Assembly: GCA_008017255.1 (NCBI GenBank)
Contig: SSHD01000147.1
Location: 1-9,089, forward strand
DNA from: Acinetobacter sp.
GTDB lineage: Bacteria; Pseudomonadota; Gammaproteobacteria; Pseudomonadales; Moraxellaceae
Direction of reading: 5' to 3'
Length of the DNA: 9,089 nucleotides
Part shown: one piece after another, positions 1-6,876 of the stretch
Layout: every line of letters begins with the position of its first letter
Position numbering within the stretch: the first letter of the stretch is position 1
The notes under the pieces: generated by a model
The model's database searches: none
Seen by the model: the letters and a program-made list of their open reading frames with translations, nothing else
Told to the model about the DNA's origin: nothing
Program-made: the position numbers and the translations under genes

Positions 1-216
1 ACTCAACAAAATTATATTCGTACCAATGAACAAGACTTAATTGAATACGATGATAATTTCAGTGAAATGGCGGCCGGTGCGCAATTGGTACTCGATGAAA
101 CCACCTTGCACATGTTGCAGCACATTACCACCTTTAGCGATGAAGAACTGGCAACGGCGTTGGCAGCCATGGCATCGCAACAAGCCAAACGACGTTTGAA
201 AATCAAAAAAACCTGA
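1..216 (+). CDS. C-terminal end of an unidentified protein (partial)
   Basis: The + strand is open in frame 1 from the window edge to the TGA at 214-216, giving the last 71 residues of a protein whose start lies outside the window. The visible part is acidic and mostly helical-looking (EYDDNFSEMAAGAQ, then TFSDEELATALAAMASQQ). It ends in a strongly basic tail (KRRLKIKKT). Codon use matches the housekeeping genes further right, and the stop is followed by a good terminator, so this is a real gene end rather than a chance frame. I do not recognise the family from this tail and assign no function. The antisense frames here are shadows. Confidence 0.75.
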   Translation, partial: TQQNYIRTNEQDLIEYDDNFSEMAAGAQLVLDETTLHMLQHITTFSDEELATALAAMASQQAKRRLKIKKT

Positions 217-240
217 CCGCAACTCATGGCGTGAAAAATT

Positions 241-274
241 AAAAATAAAGGCACCTGTGGTTGCCTTTATTTTT
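241..274. terminator. Bidirectional rho-independent terminator
   Basis: A 13-bp perfect stem (241-253 pairs with 262-274, core AAAGGCA/TGCCTTT) encloses an 8-nt loop. The left arm begins with A's and the right arm ends in T's, so it works as a hairpin plus U-tract in either direction. It lies between the stop of the partial + strand gene (216) and the stop of the - strand solute-binding protein gene (283), as expected for a terminator shared by two convergent genes. Confidence 0.85.
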
Positions 275-282
275 TTCGTGGT

Positions 283-1263
283 TTATTGCCGACATTCGAT
301 ATATTTAGGCTCTTCCAAACAGCGTAGTCGGCGCATCAGTTCGACCATAAAGCCATCGTAATAGCCCGATGCCACATAACGGTTACGCACCTTGGTGACA
401 ATTGCGTCATACATATACACTTCATTGTATGGAATATCCGCCCACTGATAAGCCGGCAAATGGTTTTCCCATTGCATCGCCTGCGCGGTCAAAACATTGC
501 TATTATTCACAAACCACCCGCGCATTTTATGCCCAAAACCCGCGGGGTAGGCTTGTGGTCGAATCACAATATTCATGCCAAAATATGCCGTTGGAAAATT
601 TACCACTTGGGTGTTTTTACCAAACTCTTTTTGCAGTTGATACGGCAATATTCGATAAATCGGTGCCACTAAAACATCGACCTTTTTTTGCTTAAATATA
701 TCGACTGCATTGGAAAAATCGACATAAACTGGCCGTGCGCCAACACTTTGTACCAAGGCAAGGTGGGGGGGATTATTGTCTAAAATTGCAATGGTTTTAT
801 TCTTTAAATGCGACACCTTATTGGTCTGTGTGGAATCGGTCATCATATACACCGTGCCCACAGGAATCATCCCTAGCACTTCGTAGCCTGCCCCGACCAT
901 GCTTTTTTCAACTTGCGGATGATTCAGCAACTTCAGGAAGGTTGACATCACACGGTTATTGGGGATTAGACCAATTGCGCCGCTGCTCGCCATAAAGCGA
1001 TTATAACGATGGGTATTAAAATTAGATGCCGCCAAACCAGAACATTGCTTTTGATCGAACGCCTGTATGGCATCTTTTTCATGCTTAAAGCTTTTAATTT
1101 TTATTTTTACCTGCTGTTGCAGCGCAAATAAACGAATGTCCTCTAGGCTGTGTCCAATCTCCCCCTTCGCATTTAAAGGGTCAAACACGCACCACGTCTG
1201 TTCCGCCGACCAACTGGCTGTGCTGCCAAGTCCTAGCAACAACATACAGATTATTTTTTTCAT
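283..1263 (-). CDS. Putative periplasmic solute-binding protein
   Basis: 326 aa. The N-terminus is a clear Sec signal peptide: MKK, a hydrophobic stretch (IICMLLLGLG), then SWSA|EQ, with cleavage likely after Ala20. The mature part reads like a periplasmic binding protein: a two-lobe alpha/beta pattern with HLKNKTIAI near the middle (the start of a typical second lobe) and VDVLVAPIYRILPYQL. It resembles the DctP-like 'putative solute-binding protein' family common in Acinetobacter; this is recognition from memory, not a search. The ligand is unknown. No transporter membrane genes are adjacent, so it may work with a distant transporter or act as a lone sensor-type protein. The start ATG is preceded by AAAGGTC as ribosome binding site. 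It lies 114 bp downstream of the YeeZ-like gene on the same strand, with no clear terminator between them, so co-transcription is possible. Confidence 0.75.
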   Translation of the reverse strand: MKKIICMLLLGLGSTASWSAEQTWCVFDPLNAKGEIGHSLEDIRLFALQQQVKIKIKSFKHEKDAIQAFDQKQCSGLAASNFNTHRYNRFMASSGAIGLIPNNRVMSTFLKLLNHPQVEKSMVGAGYEVLGMIPVGTVYMMTDSTQTNKVSHLKNKTIAILDNNPPHLALVQSVGARPVYVDFSNAVDIFKQKKVDVLVAPIYRILPYQLQKEFGKNTQVVNFPTAYFGMNIVIRPQAYPAGFGHKMRGWFVNNSNVLTAQAMQWENHLPAYQWADIPYNEVYMYDAIVTKVRNRYVASGYYDGFMVELMRRLRCLEEPKYIECRQ

Positions 1264-1377
1264 ACTTGACCTTTATGCTTCCTGCAATCCAAGTGCACCA
1301 TTCAGGTAGTTATGTGTTGAGTCATTAAATGCCCAACATTCAGCACTCTTGCTAAATTCCGCTGTAGTGTACACGCA

Positions 1378-2196
1378 TTATGTTGCATTACCATGTTCGA
1401 CTAACAGCGCAGCATAGTCATTAAAGCAAATGACATGCTCACACTCAAAGCCGGTTGCACGCATGCGGGTGGCATAAATTTGTTTACCTGTGAGCTGTGT
1501 CGATGCCAAAGTTAATGCTGGTAAATGCAGTTGCTGCTGTAACCACAGTAGTATTTCATGCATGGGCACAGGCTGATTGTTGCTGACGATATAACTAACT
1601 GCGGGATCAGGCACATCCGCCAATACAGCCAAAAACCGTGCTAAATCATCTATATGTATGCGGTTGGTATAATGAATATTGGCATAGCTTTGGGTTTGCT
1701 CTGCAAGGCGTTTTAAACGGAGAATAGATGTGCCATAAATCCCTGTCGGGCGTACAATAATACTCTGCTGTGGATAATAATCCTGCCACAACAGCTCCAT
1801 GTTACGCAAAATCTGCCCTTGTGCATCAGCAGGTTGAATGATGGATTCATCATCTATGCGCTCGCCTGCATGTTCACCATACACACGGGTAGATGACACC
1901 ACGATGATGCGTTGCACAGGATGCGCTTGCAGTGCTTGCACAATAGGCACAATACTCTCGACATAGGTTTGTTGATACGCCTCTAATCCAGTTTGTGACG
2001 GCGCAAGCAGCACATACACGACATCTATCGGCGGCAACATGCTTAAATCGAGCTGCGCAATATTTTGCGTATAATGCTGAGCATAACAATCTGTTTTGGC
2101 ACTGCGGCTAATTGTGCTAAGGTGATGACCTTGCTCAAATAAGTGTTTCGCCACACGCCGAGCTGTTTTTCCATAACCTATAAATAAAATATGCAT
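1378..2196 (-). CDS. YeeZ-like NAD(P)-binding protein (atypical SDR / epimerase fold)
   Basis: 272 aa. Residues 3-12 (ILFIGYGKTA) are a Rossmann dinucleotide-binding motif with the G-x-G-x-x-A spacing at the very N-terminus. Later landmarks of extended/atypical SDRs follow: VVSSTRVYGE (the active-site region), IVRPTGIYG, and IHIDDLARFLAVL. The Tyr of VYG is present, but the usual Lys four residues later is not. This fits the YeeZ-type subgroup, whose reaction is not established, rather than a classical dehydrogenase. Cytoplasmic; no membrane segment is visible. The start ATG at 2196 has a good AAGGGT ribosome binding site and lies 18 bp from the divergent recG start, so the control regions of the two genes must overlap each other's coding ends. 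Sugar-nucleotide or other oxidoreductase activity would be a guess. Confidence 0.85.
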   Translation of the reverse strand: MHILFIGYGKTARRVAKHLFEQGHHLSTISRSAKTDCYAQHYTQNIAQLDLSMLPPIDVVYVLLAPSQTGLEAYQQTYVESIVPIVQALQAHPVQRIIVVSSTRVYGEHAGERIDDESIIQPADAQGQILRNMELLWQDYYPQQSIIVRPTGIYGTSILRLKRLAEQTQSYANIHYTNRIHIDDLARFLAVLADVPDPAVSYIVSNNQPVPMHEILLWLQQQLHLPALTLASTQLTGKQIYATRMRATGFECEHVICFNDYAALLVEHGNAT

Positions 2197-2214
2197 ACAT
2201 ACCCTTGAGCAGAA

Positions 2215-4260
2215 ATGACTTCAGTCCAGCAATTGCAAGGCGTCGGTAGCGCCGCAGCGAGCCTACTCGAAAAGCTTGATATTTTTAACACAGATGATTT
2301 GCTATTTCATCTGCCACGTGACTATGAAGATCGTAGCACGATCATCCCCATGAATCAGCTCATGGTTGGGCGCAGCTATTTGCTCGAAGGTGAAGTACGT
2401 TCAGTCGATTTCCCTGCAGGTAAAAAGAAATCGCTTGCCGCCTTGGTTCAAGATGATTATGGCAAAGTGACTTTACGCTTTTATCATATTTATAAAGGCT
2501 TAACCGATCGTATTAAAATTGGGCAACGCTTACGGATTTTTGGTGAAGTGAGAGTCGGCGCACGCGGTTTAGAGCTGTATCATCCAGAAATACAAGTTAT
2601 TTTACAACACACACCATTACCAAAAACCCAACTGACTGCAATCTACCCCAGCACCGAAGGTTTAAGCCAAGCCAAATTACGTGACTATGTACGCCAAGCC
2701 TTGGCACAACATAGCGATCGTTTAACTGAGCTGCTACCCAGCCAATTCAGCAATGGCTATGCGCTCAAACAGGCGCTGCATTACATCCACGAACCACCCA
2801 CCGATGCCAACATGCTGCAGCTCAATCAAGGTTCGCATCCTGCACAACAACGCCTGATTTTTGAAGAACTAGTGGCACATCAAATCAGCTTACTGACACG
2901 GCGAGCGTATATTCGGCAAATTGCCGCACCACGTTTTAGCAGCAGTAAAGTTTTAGCCAAACAACTATTAAGCACACTACCCTTTGCAATGACCGCTGCA
3001 CAAAAACGTGTTTCTAAGGAAATTTTGCACGACCTCAAACAAGAGCAGCCGATGCTGCGTTTGCTACAAGGCGATGTCGGTGCAGGTAAAACTTTGGTCG
3101 CAGCAGTCGCCGCCTGTCATGCCTTAGAAGCCGGCTGGCAAGTGGCGCTGATGGCACCAACGGAAATTTTAGCCGAGCAGCATTATTTAAACTTTAAACG
3201 CTGGTTTGAACCTTTAGGTATTCAAGTCGCATGGCTGTCAGGCAAACAAAAAGGTAAGGCACGAACTCAAGCCGAGCAACAAATTAAAGCAGGTCATGCA
3301 CAACTCATTATCGGTACCCACGCCCTATTTCAAGACAGCATAGAATTTTCTAAACTAGGTTTGGTGATTATTGATGAGCAGCATCGTTTTGGGGTCGATC
3401 AACGCTTAGCCTTACGCAATAAAGGCGCCGACCAATTTACTCCGCATCAATTGGTGATGACCGCAACCCCCATTCCACGCACATTGGCAATGAGTGCCTA
3501 TGGCGATTTGGACACCTCAGTGATTGATGAACTGCCCCCAGGGCGTACCCCTATTCAAACCGTGACCATTCCATTGGAGCGGCGAGAACAAGTGCTGCAA
3601 CGCATCGTCAGCAATTGTACTGAGGGCAAGCAAGCCTATTGGGTCTGCACACTGGTGGAACAGTCGGAAACGTTGGATGCACAAGCCGCAGAAGCCACTT
3701 ATCAGGAAATGCGTGAACGCTTTCCCGAGCTGAATATTGGTTTGGTACATGGCAAAATGAAAGCCGATGACAAACAAACAGTGATGCAAGCCTTTAAAAA
3801 CAATCAATTGCAACTGCTGATTGCCACCACCGTGATTGAAGTCGGGGTCGATGTGCCGAATGCCTCCATTATGGTCATTGAAAATGCCGAGCGTTTAGGG
3901 CTGTCGCAATTGCATCAATTACGTGGTCGCGTCGGGCGTGGTGCCACTGCCAGTTTCTGTGCCTTATTGTATAAACTGCCGTTGTCGCAAAATGGTCAGG
4001 AACGGCTGTCAATTTTACGTGACAGTAATGATGGTTTTGTGATTGCCGAAAAGGATTTAGAAATACGTGGACCAGGGGAATTACTCGGTACCAAACAAAC
4101 TGGCGATATGGGCTTTCGGGTGGCACGCCTAGAACGTGACAGTCATTTGCTTGAGCAAGCCCATACAGTTGCCAATGAGCTGTTACATAATTACCCACAA
4201 CACGCCGATGGTTTGCTGAAACGCTGGCTACCCAAAGCGCCACGCTACGCCTATGTTTAG
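2215..4260 (+). CDS. recG: ATP-dependent DNA helicase RecG
   Basis: 681 aa, close to the usual length (E. coli about 693). RecG reverses stalled replication forks and drives branch migration of Holliday junctions during recombinational repair. The N-terminal wedge region opens with the typical LQGVGSAAASLLEKL and DLLFHLPRDYEDRS, followed by an OB-fold stretch. The helicase core has Walker A GDVGAGKT (286-293), DEQH box (387-390), TATPIPRT (416-423), and motif VI QLRGRVGRG (568-576). The RecG-specific C-terminal part (EIRGPGELLGTKQTG) is intact. All expected motifs are present, so the gene should be functional. Its stop overlaps the comF start by 8 bp, suggesting translational coupling. The ribosome binding site is weak (GAGCAGAA directly before ATG) and the promoter must lie within the 5' end of the divergent gene. 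Confidence 0.98.
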   Translation: MTSVQQLQGVGSAAASLLEKLDIFNTDDLLFHLPRDYEDRSTIIPMNQLMVGRSYLLEGEVRSVDFPAGKKKSLAALVQDDYGKVTLRFYHIYKGLTDRIKIGQRLRIFGEVRVGARGLELYHPEIQVILQHTPLPKTQLTAIYPSTEGLSQAKLRDYVRQALAQHSDRLTELLPSQFSNGYALKQALHYIHEPPTDANMLQLNQGSHPAQQRLIFEELVAHQISLLTRRAYIRQIAAPRFSSSKVLAKQLLSTLPFAMTAAQKRVSKEILHDLKQEQPMLRLLQGDVGAGKTLVAAVAACHALEAGWQVALMAPTEILAEQHYLNFKRWFEPLGIQVAWLSGKQKGKARTQAEQQIKAGHAQLIIGTHALFQDSIEFSKLGLVIIDEQHRFGVDQRLALRNKGADQFTPHQLVMTATPIPRTLAMSAYGDLDTSVIDELPPGRTPIQTVTIPLERREQVLQRIVSNCTEGKQAYWVCTLVEQSETLDAQAAEATYQEMRERFPELNIGLVHGKMKADDKQTVMQAFKNNQLQLLIATTVIEVGVDVPNASIMVIENAERLGLSQLHQLRGRVGRGATASFCALLYKLPLSQNGQERLSILRDSNDGFVIAEKDLEIRGPGELLGTKQTGDMGFRVARLERDSHLLEQAHTVANELLHNYPQHADGLLKRWLPKAPRYAYV

Positions 4261-4945
4261 TTCTATCAGCAGTCAAGCACAGCAATGGTTTGATCGACTT
4301 AGCCCGTGCAGCTTATGTCACATTGGCAGAACGCAGCAGTTTGGGGTCTGCGCCCACTGTTGGCAGCAACTGCCGTGGTTAAAACAAAGCATCGAAAGAC
4401 ACCAACAACACGTGTTGGTGGCGTGTCATTATGACTACCCCATCAACCGCCTAATTCAACAATTCAAATATGAGCAAAAGCTGCATCATCAACGACTCTT
4501 GAACGGCATGCTATTACAACTGAAATTACCCAAAGTACAAGCTATTGTACCCATGCCAATTTCGACTGATCGACTGCTGCAACGTGGTTTTAATCAAAGT
4601 TTATTACTGGCTAAAGCACTAAGCAAAAGTCTAAATGTGCCACTGTGGCAACCGATTCAACGCTTAGCGCAACATTCACAAAAAGGCTTCAGCCGCCTTG
4701 AACGACTGGAAAATATTGAACAGCAATTTATTGCTAAACCACCCAACCACATTCGTTATCGTAAAGTGTTGATTGTGGATGATGTGGTCACGACAGGCAG
4801 TTCCATTGCCGCACTATCACAAGTCTTAACTCAGCAACTCGGTTGCCAACAAGTCTATTCCATCTGCCTTGCCGCTGCACCCGCACAATCACTCACGCCA
4901 GCGACAGATGTCGTAGACACCATGGAATCACCACCTCGGTGGTAA
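4253..4945 (+). CDS. comF: ComF family phosphoribosyltransferase-like protein
   Basis: 230 aa. An N-terminal zinc-ribbon-like pair of cysteine motifs (CSLC at 19-22, CAHC at 33-36) precedes a type I phosphoribosyltransferase fold. The PRPP-loop signature VLIVDDVVTTGSS is at 172-184, with acidic pair D176/D177. This is the layout of ComF/GntX proteins, needed for DNA uptake during natural transformation in several bacteria, where ComF acts in the cytosol with DprA and the ComFA helicase or PriA. It starts inside the end of recG, in another frame (the recG stop lies in ATGTTTAG), so the two are probably one operon. The last 17 codons overlap the convergent NUDIX gene by 53 bp. The C-terminal tail (ATDVVDTMESPPRW) looks unusual for the family and may have been extended by this overlap. 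Confidence 0.93.
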   Translation: MFSSISSQAQQWFDRLSPCSLCHIGRTQQFGVCAHCWQQLPWLKQSIERHQQHVLVACHYDYPINRLIQQFKYEQKLHHQRLLNGMLLQLKLPKVQAIVPMPISTDRLLQRGFNQSLLLAKALSKSLNVPLWQPIQRLAQHSQKGFSRLERLENIEQQFIAKPPNHIRYRKVLIVDDVVTTGSSIAALSQVLTQQLGCQQVYSICLAAAPAQSLTPATDVVDTMESPPRW

Positions 4946-5291
4946 GCGGCGCCAGTAAGCCGCTTTGGTCATCTAAATCTATCCATTTCAGCTCGGCTAT
5001 TTCCGCTGCTATTTGCGGGCTTTGCTTCAGCTCCACCACATATACATAACTCACAAGGCGATGGTCTGGCTCATTGGCGGTGGCTGTTTCAAAACGCCCA
5101 AGATACTGAATGATGTCAGACTCACAGCCTATTTCTTCTAAAATTTCCCGCTGCATAGCATGTTCAGGGGCTTCATTGACTTCTAATTTACCGCCCACTT
5201 GCATAAACACTTGCGTGTTGTGTTTACGCACCAACAGCAATTGATGTTGTGAATTTAAAATAACAGCGGCAGCAACGGTAATGGTGTTCAA
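4893..5291 (-). CDS. NUDIX hydrolase (MutT-like), TTG start
   Basis: 132 aa. A complete NUDIX box is visible: G34-x5-E40-x7-R48-E49-I50-x-E52-E53-x-G55. This is the metal- and diphosphate-binding helix of enzymes that hydrolyse nucleoside diphosphates linked to another group. The substrate (8-oxo-dGTP, ADP-ribose or other) cannot be read from the motif. The start must be TTG: an in-frame TAG lies four codons upstream, no ATG is available before the conserved AAAVILN strand, and a very strong ribosome binding site (AGGGGG at 5297-5302) stands at the right distance. The 3' end overlaps comF tail-to-tail by 53 bp, so the two genes can produce complementary mRNA ends. No terminator is seen between them. 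Confidence 0.92.
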   Translation of the reverse strand: MNTITVAAAVILNSQHQLLLVRKHNTQVFMQVGGKLEVNEAPEHAMQREILEEIGCESDIIQYLGRFETATANEPDHRLVSYVYVVELKQSPQIAAEIAELKWIDLDDQSGLLAPLTTEVVIPWCLRHLSLA

Positions 5292-5309
5292 TTTTGCCCC
5301 CTACAGGCG

Positions 5310-5338
5310 ATAATTCTGCTATAACTACACAGAGTCAA
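5310..5338 (-). promoter_or_regulatory. Candidate sigma-70 promoter for the NUDIX gene
   Basis: Read on the - strand, TTGACT (5333-5338; 5 of 6 consensus bases) is followed after exactly 17 bp by AATTAT (5310-5315; 4 of 6). Transcription would start near 5303, leaving a very short leader that begins almost at the AGGGGG ribosome binding site. The position is convincing but the -10 match is moderate. Confidence 0.4.
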
Positions 5339-5534
5339 AACAGTGAAACATGTATAAATTCAGCGCATTAAATTGGTTTTATAGAACTGTCATGCGCTTA
5401 AGCTAAACTAGACAGCTAATTTTTTAACAAAATAGTATTTAGGCAAGTGTTTTTTCGCTTCAGCATTGTCTAAAATACCCCAGACTCGGTTTAACCTGAA
5501 CCAAGTTGCCACGGACTGCGCGAGGAAAAAAGAC

Positions 5535-6548
5535 ATGCTAGAAGCCTTTTATGCCACAGAGCGCGGTAGTCTTGAAGATGCAACCATCAATGGTGGTTTC
5601 GACCTGCACCAAGACATGGTGTGGATTGACCTGATTGCGCCCTCGCAAGAAGAACAACAATGGGTGCTCGATGCCTATGAACGTAGCCTACCCACGCTCA
5701 AATCACTGGAAGACATTTCATCATCGGCGCGATTTTACCGCGATGACGATAGTATTTTGCACATCAGCACCTATTTTTTAACTAAAAACAAAAATTATCA
5801 GGTCGATGGCGACACTGAAGAATCCTCACACATGCTAGCGATGGTACAAACCGTCGCCTTTATTTTACATAAAGACCGCTTGTTTACCATGCGTGGTGAA
5901 AAATTGGTGGCGTTTCGGGCATTTCGTGCCCGTGCACGGCGCAATGACTACGACATGGACTATAAAGATCCGACTTGGATTTTACTCGGCTTACTGGAAG
6001 CCAAACTGGATGAACTGGCGGATATTTTAGAAGACATCCACAAAGATTTAGAGCGCTATTCCACCGAAGTGCTGAACAATCATCATCGTGAAGAAGTGCT
6101 CGATTTAGATGACATGATTACCCGCTTGGCACAACAGGAAGATGTCCTTGGAAAAGCGCAACTGTGTTTGATTGATTTACGTCGTGTGCTGACTTTTTTG
6201 TCGCGTCCACGTGCGTTGGGCAGTCATATTTACGATGTTGATATTCGAGAATTGAGTGAAGACGTACGTTCTTTGGTTGAACATGATGCGTTCTTATTCC
6301 AAAAAGTGCGCTTCTTACTCGACACCACCTCGGGCTTCATTAACACCGAACAGAACGATACCATTCGTCGCTTCTCGATATTACCAAGTATGCTCGCGCC
6401 ACCAATGCTCATTGCCAGTATTTATGGCATGAATACCGATGTACTGCCTTTTGCGCATGGCAGTATTAGTTTTATGATCGTCATTGCGATTGTGATGGCA
6501 TTTTTAGTACTGCCAATGGTGTACTTCCGCTGGAAAAAATGGATTTAA
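5535..6548 (+). CDS. CorA-family divalent metal ion transporter
   Basis: 337 aa from the chosen ATG. A large acidic cytoplasmic N-terminal domain with long helices (for example ELADILEDIHKDLERYST) leads to the conserved end of CorA channels. TM1 is about 280-297, ending in YGMN (297-300; the GMN signature of the pore entrance). A short loop (TDVLPFAHG) and TM2 about 310-331 follow, then a basic tail (RWKKWI). CorA proteins are pentameric Mg2+/Co2+/Ni2+ channels of the inner membrane; the exact ion is not determined here. The frame is open further up to a TTG at 5466, but that codon has no ribosome binding site. The ATG at 5535 has AGGA eight bases upstream and is followed by typical family sequence, so I prefer it. 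Transcribed alone and ended by its own terminator. Confidence 0.92.
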   Translation: MLEAFYATERGSLEDATINGGFDLHQDMVWIDLIAPSQEEQQWVLDAYERSLPTLKSLEDISSSARFYRDDDSILHISTYFLTKNKNYQVDGDTEESSHMLAMVQTVAFILHKDRLFTMRGEKLVAFRAFRARARRNDYDMDYKDPTWILLGLLEAKLDELADILEDIHKDLERYSTEVLNNHHREEVLDLDDMITRLAQQEDVLGKAQLCLIDLRRVLTFLSRPRALGSHIYDVDIRELSEDVRSLVEHDAFLFQKVRFLLDTTSGFINTEQNDTIRRFSILPSMLAPPMLIASIYGMNTDVLPFAHGSISFMIVIAIVMAFLVLPMVYFRWKKWI

Positions 6549-6578
6549 AAAAAGCACCCGAATCATGGGTGCTTTTTT
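6548..6578 (+). terminator. Rho-independent terminator of the CorA-family gene
   Basis: Stem GCACCC (6554-6559) / GGGTGC (6567-6572) with a 7-nt loop, extended by six A-T pairs (6548-6553 with 6573-6578), and ending in T6. It begins on the last base of the TAA stop codon. The A and T arms also make it usable from the opposite direction. Confidence 0.93.
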
Positions 6579-6616
6579 AGCTCTGCTCGATGTCTGATTT
6601 CATTAGACCATTACAT

Positions 6617-6709
6617 ATCGATGAAGCGATTCATTGGCATTATAGTAGTGCGAGAAATTATGCTGACTTATTGGGTTTGATTGATGTGTGTATAGATTGG
6701 AATCAATAA
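6617..6709 (+). pseudogene. C-terminal remnant of a second RAYT transposase
   Basis: The + strand frame ending at TAA 6707-6709 encodes the last 30 residues of a REP-associated tyrosine transposase (IDEAIHWHYSSARNY... GLIDVCIDWNQ). By eye it matches the C-terminus of the intact RAYT at 8006-8545 at 21 of 30 positions. The final 34 bases (6672-6705) are identical to 8010-8043 read on the other strand, while the preceding 50 or so are only about two-thirds alike. The frame can be extended back to an ATG at 6590, but those residues no longer resemble the family. The catalytic His and Tyr regions are missing, so this is a dead fragment. It starts within 40 bp of the CorA terminator. Confidence 0.85.
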
Positions 6710-6779
6710 GTATATTCTTTTACTGATTTTTCTCTAGGTATAAAAAACAACTATGAGGAATATGATTCCGCAAGATTAC

Positions 6780-6817
6780 ACCTGAGAAGTGTACTTCGCA
6801 AGGGGTGGAACGAGGCA
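6780..6817 (+). repeat. Decayed REP-like repeat (copy 1)
   Basis: The 14 bases GGTGGAACGAGGCA (6804-6817) are identical to the right half of the REP-like repeat that follows at 6821. The left part keeps ACCTG and GCAA but has lost the CCACC arm, so the hairpin can no longer form. It looks like an old full-length copy with substitutions and a 2-base deletion, in tandem with copy 2. Confidence 0.65.
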
Positions 6818-6820
6818 ATA

Positions 6821-6863
6821 TAAACCTGTTTGGCATTCCACCGTGCAACGGTGGAACGAGGCA
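6821..6863 (+). repeat. REP-like hairpin repeat (copy 2)
   Basis: 43-nt unit, identical base for base to 8586-8628. Core: TTCCACCGT (6836-6844), loop GCA, ACGGTGGAA (6848-6856), a perfect 9-bp stem. GGCA occurs just before the stem (6832-6835) and again after it (6860-6863). It lies 13 bp past the stop of the - strand 305-aa gene and 111 bp past the RAYT remnant, in the orientation expected for the 3'-side REP of that remnant. There is no T-tract, so it is not a standard terminator, although such hairpins can protect mRNA 3' ends. Confidence 0.9.
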
Positions 6864-6876
6864 ATTAGATTAATAA

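Noticed and set aside
402..1309. Several + strand ORFs across the solute-binding protein gene
   Set aside because: They are antisense to a gene with a clear signal peptide and ribosome binding site, and have no recognisable motifs themselves.
3517..4285. Two long - strand ORFs (98 and 136 aa)
   Set aside because: They are shadows of recG, which has all its motifs in the + strand frame.
5384..5422. CTGTC...GACAG inverted repeat followed by T6 as a terminator
   Set aside because: The stem is only 5 bp with a long loop, and no + strand gene ends upstream of it.
6785..6797. Short palindrome GAAGTGTACTTC as a regulatory site
   Set aside because: It is a single short occurrence inside a decayed REP copy and has no gene it could plausibly control.
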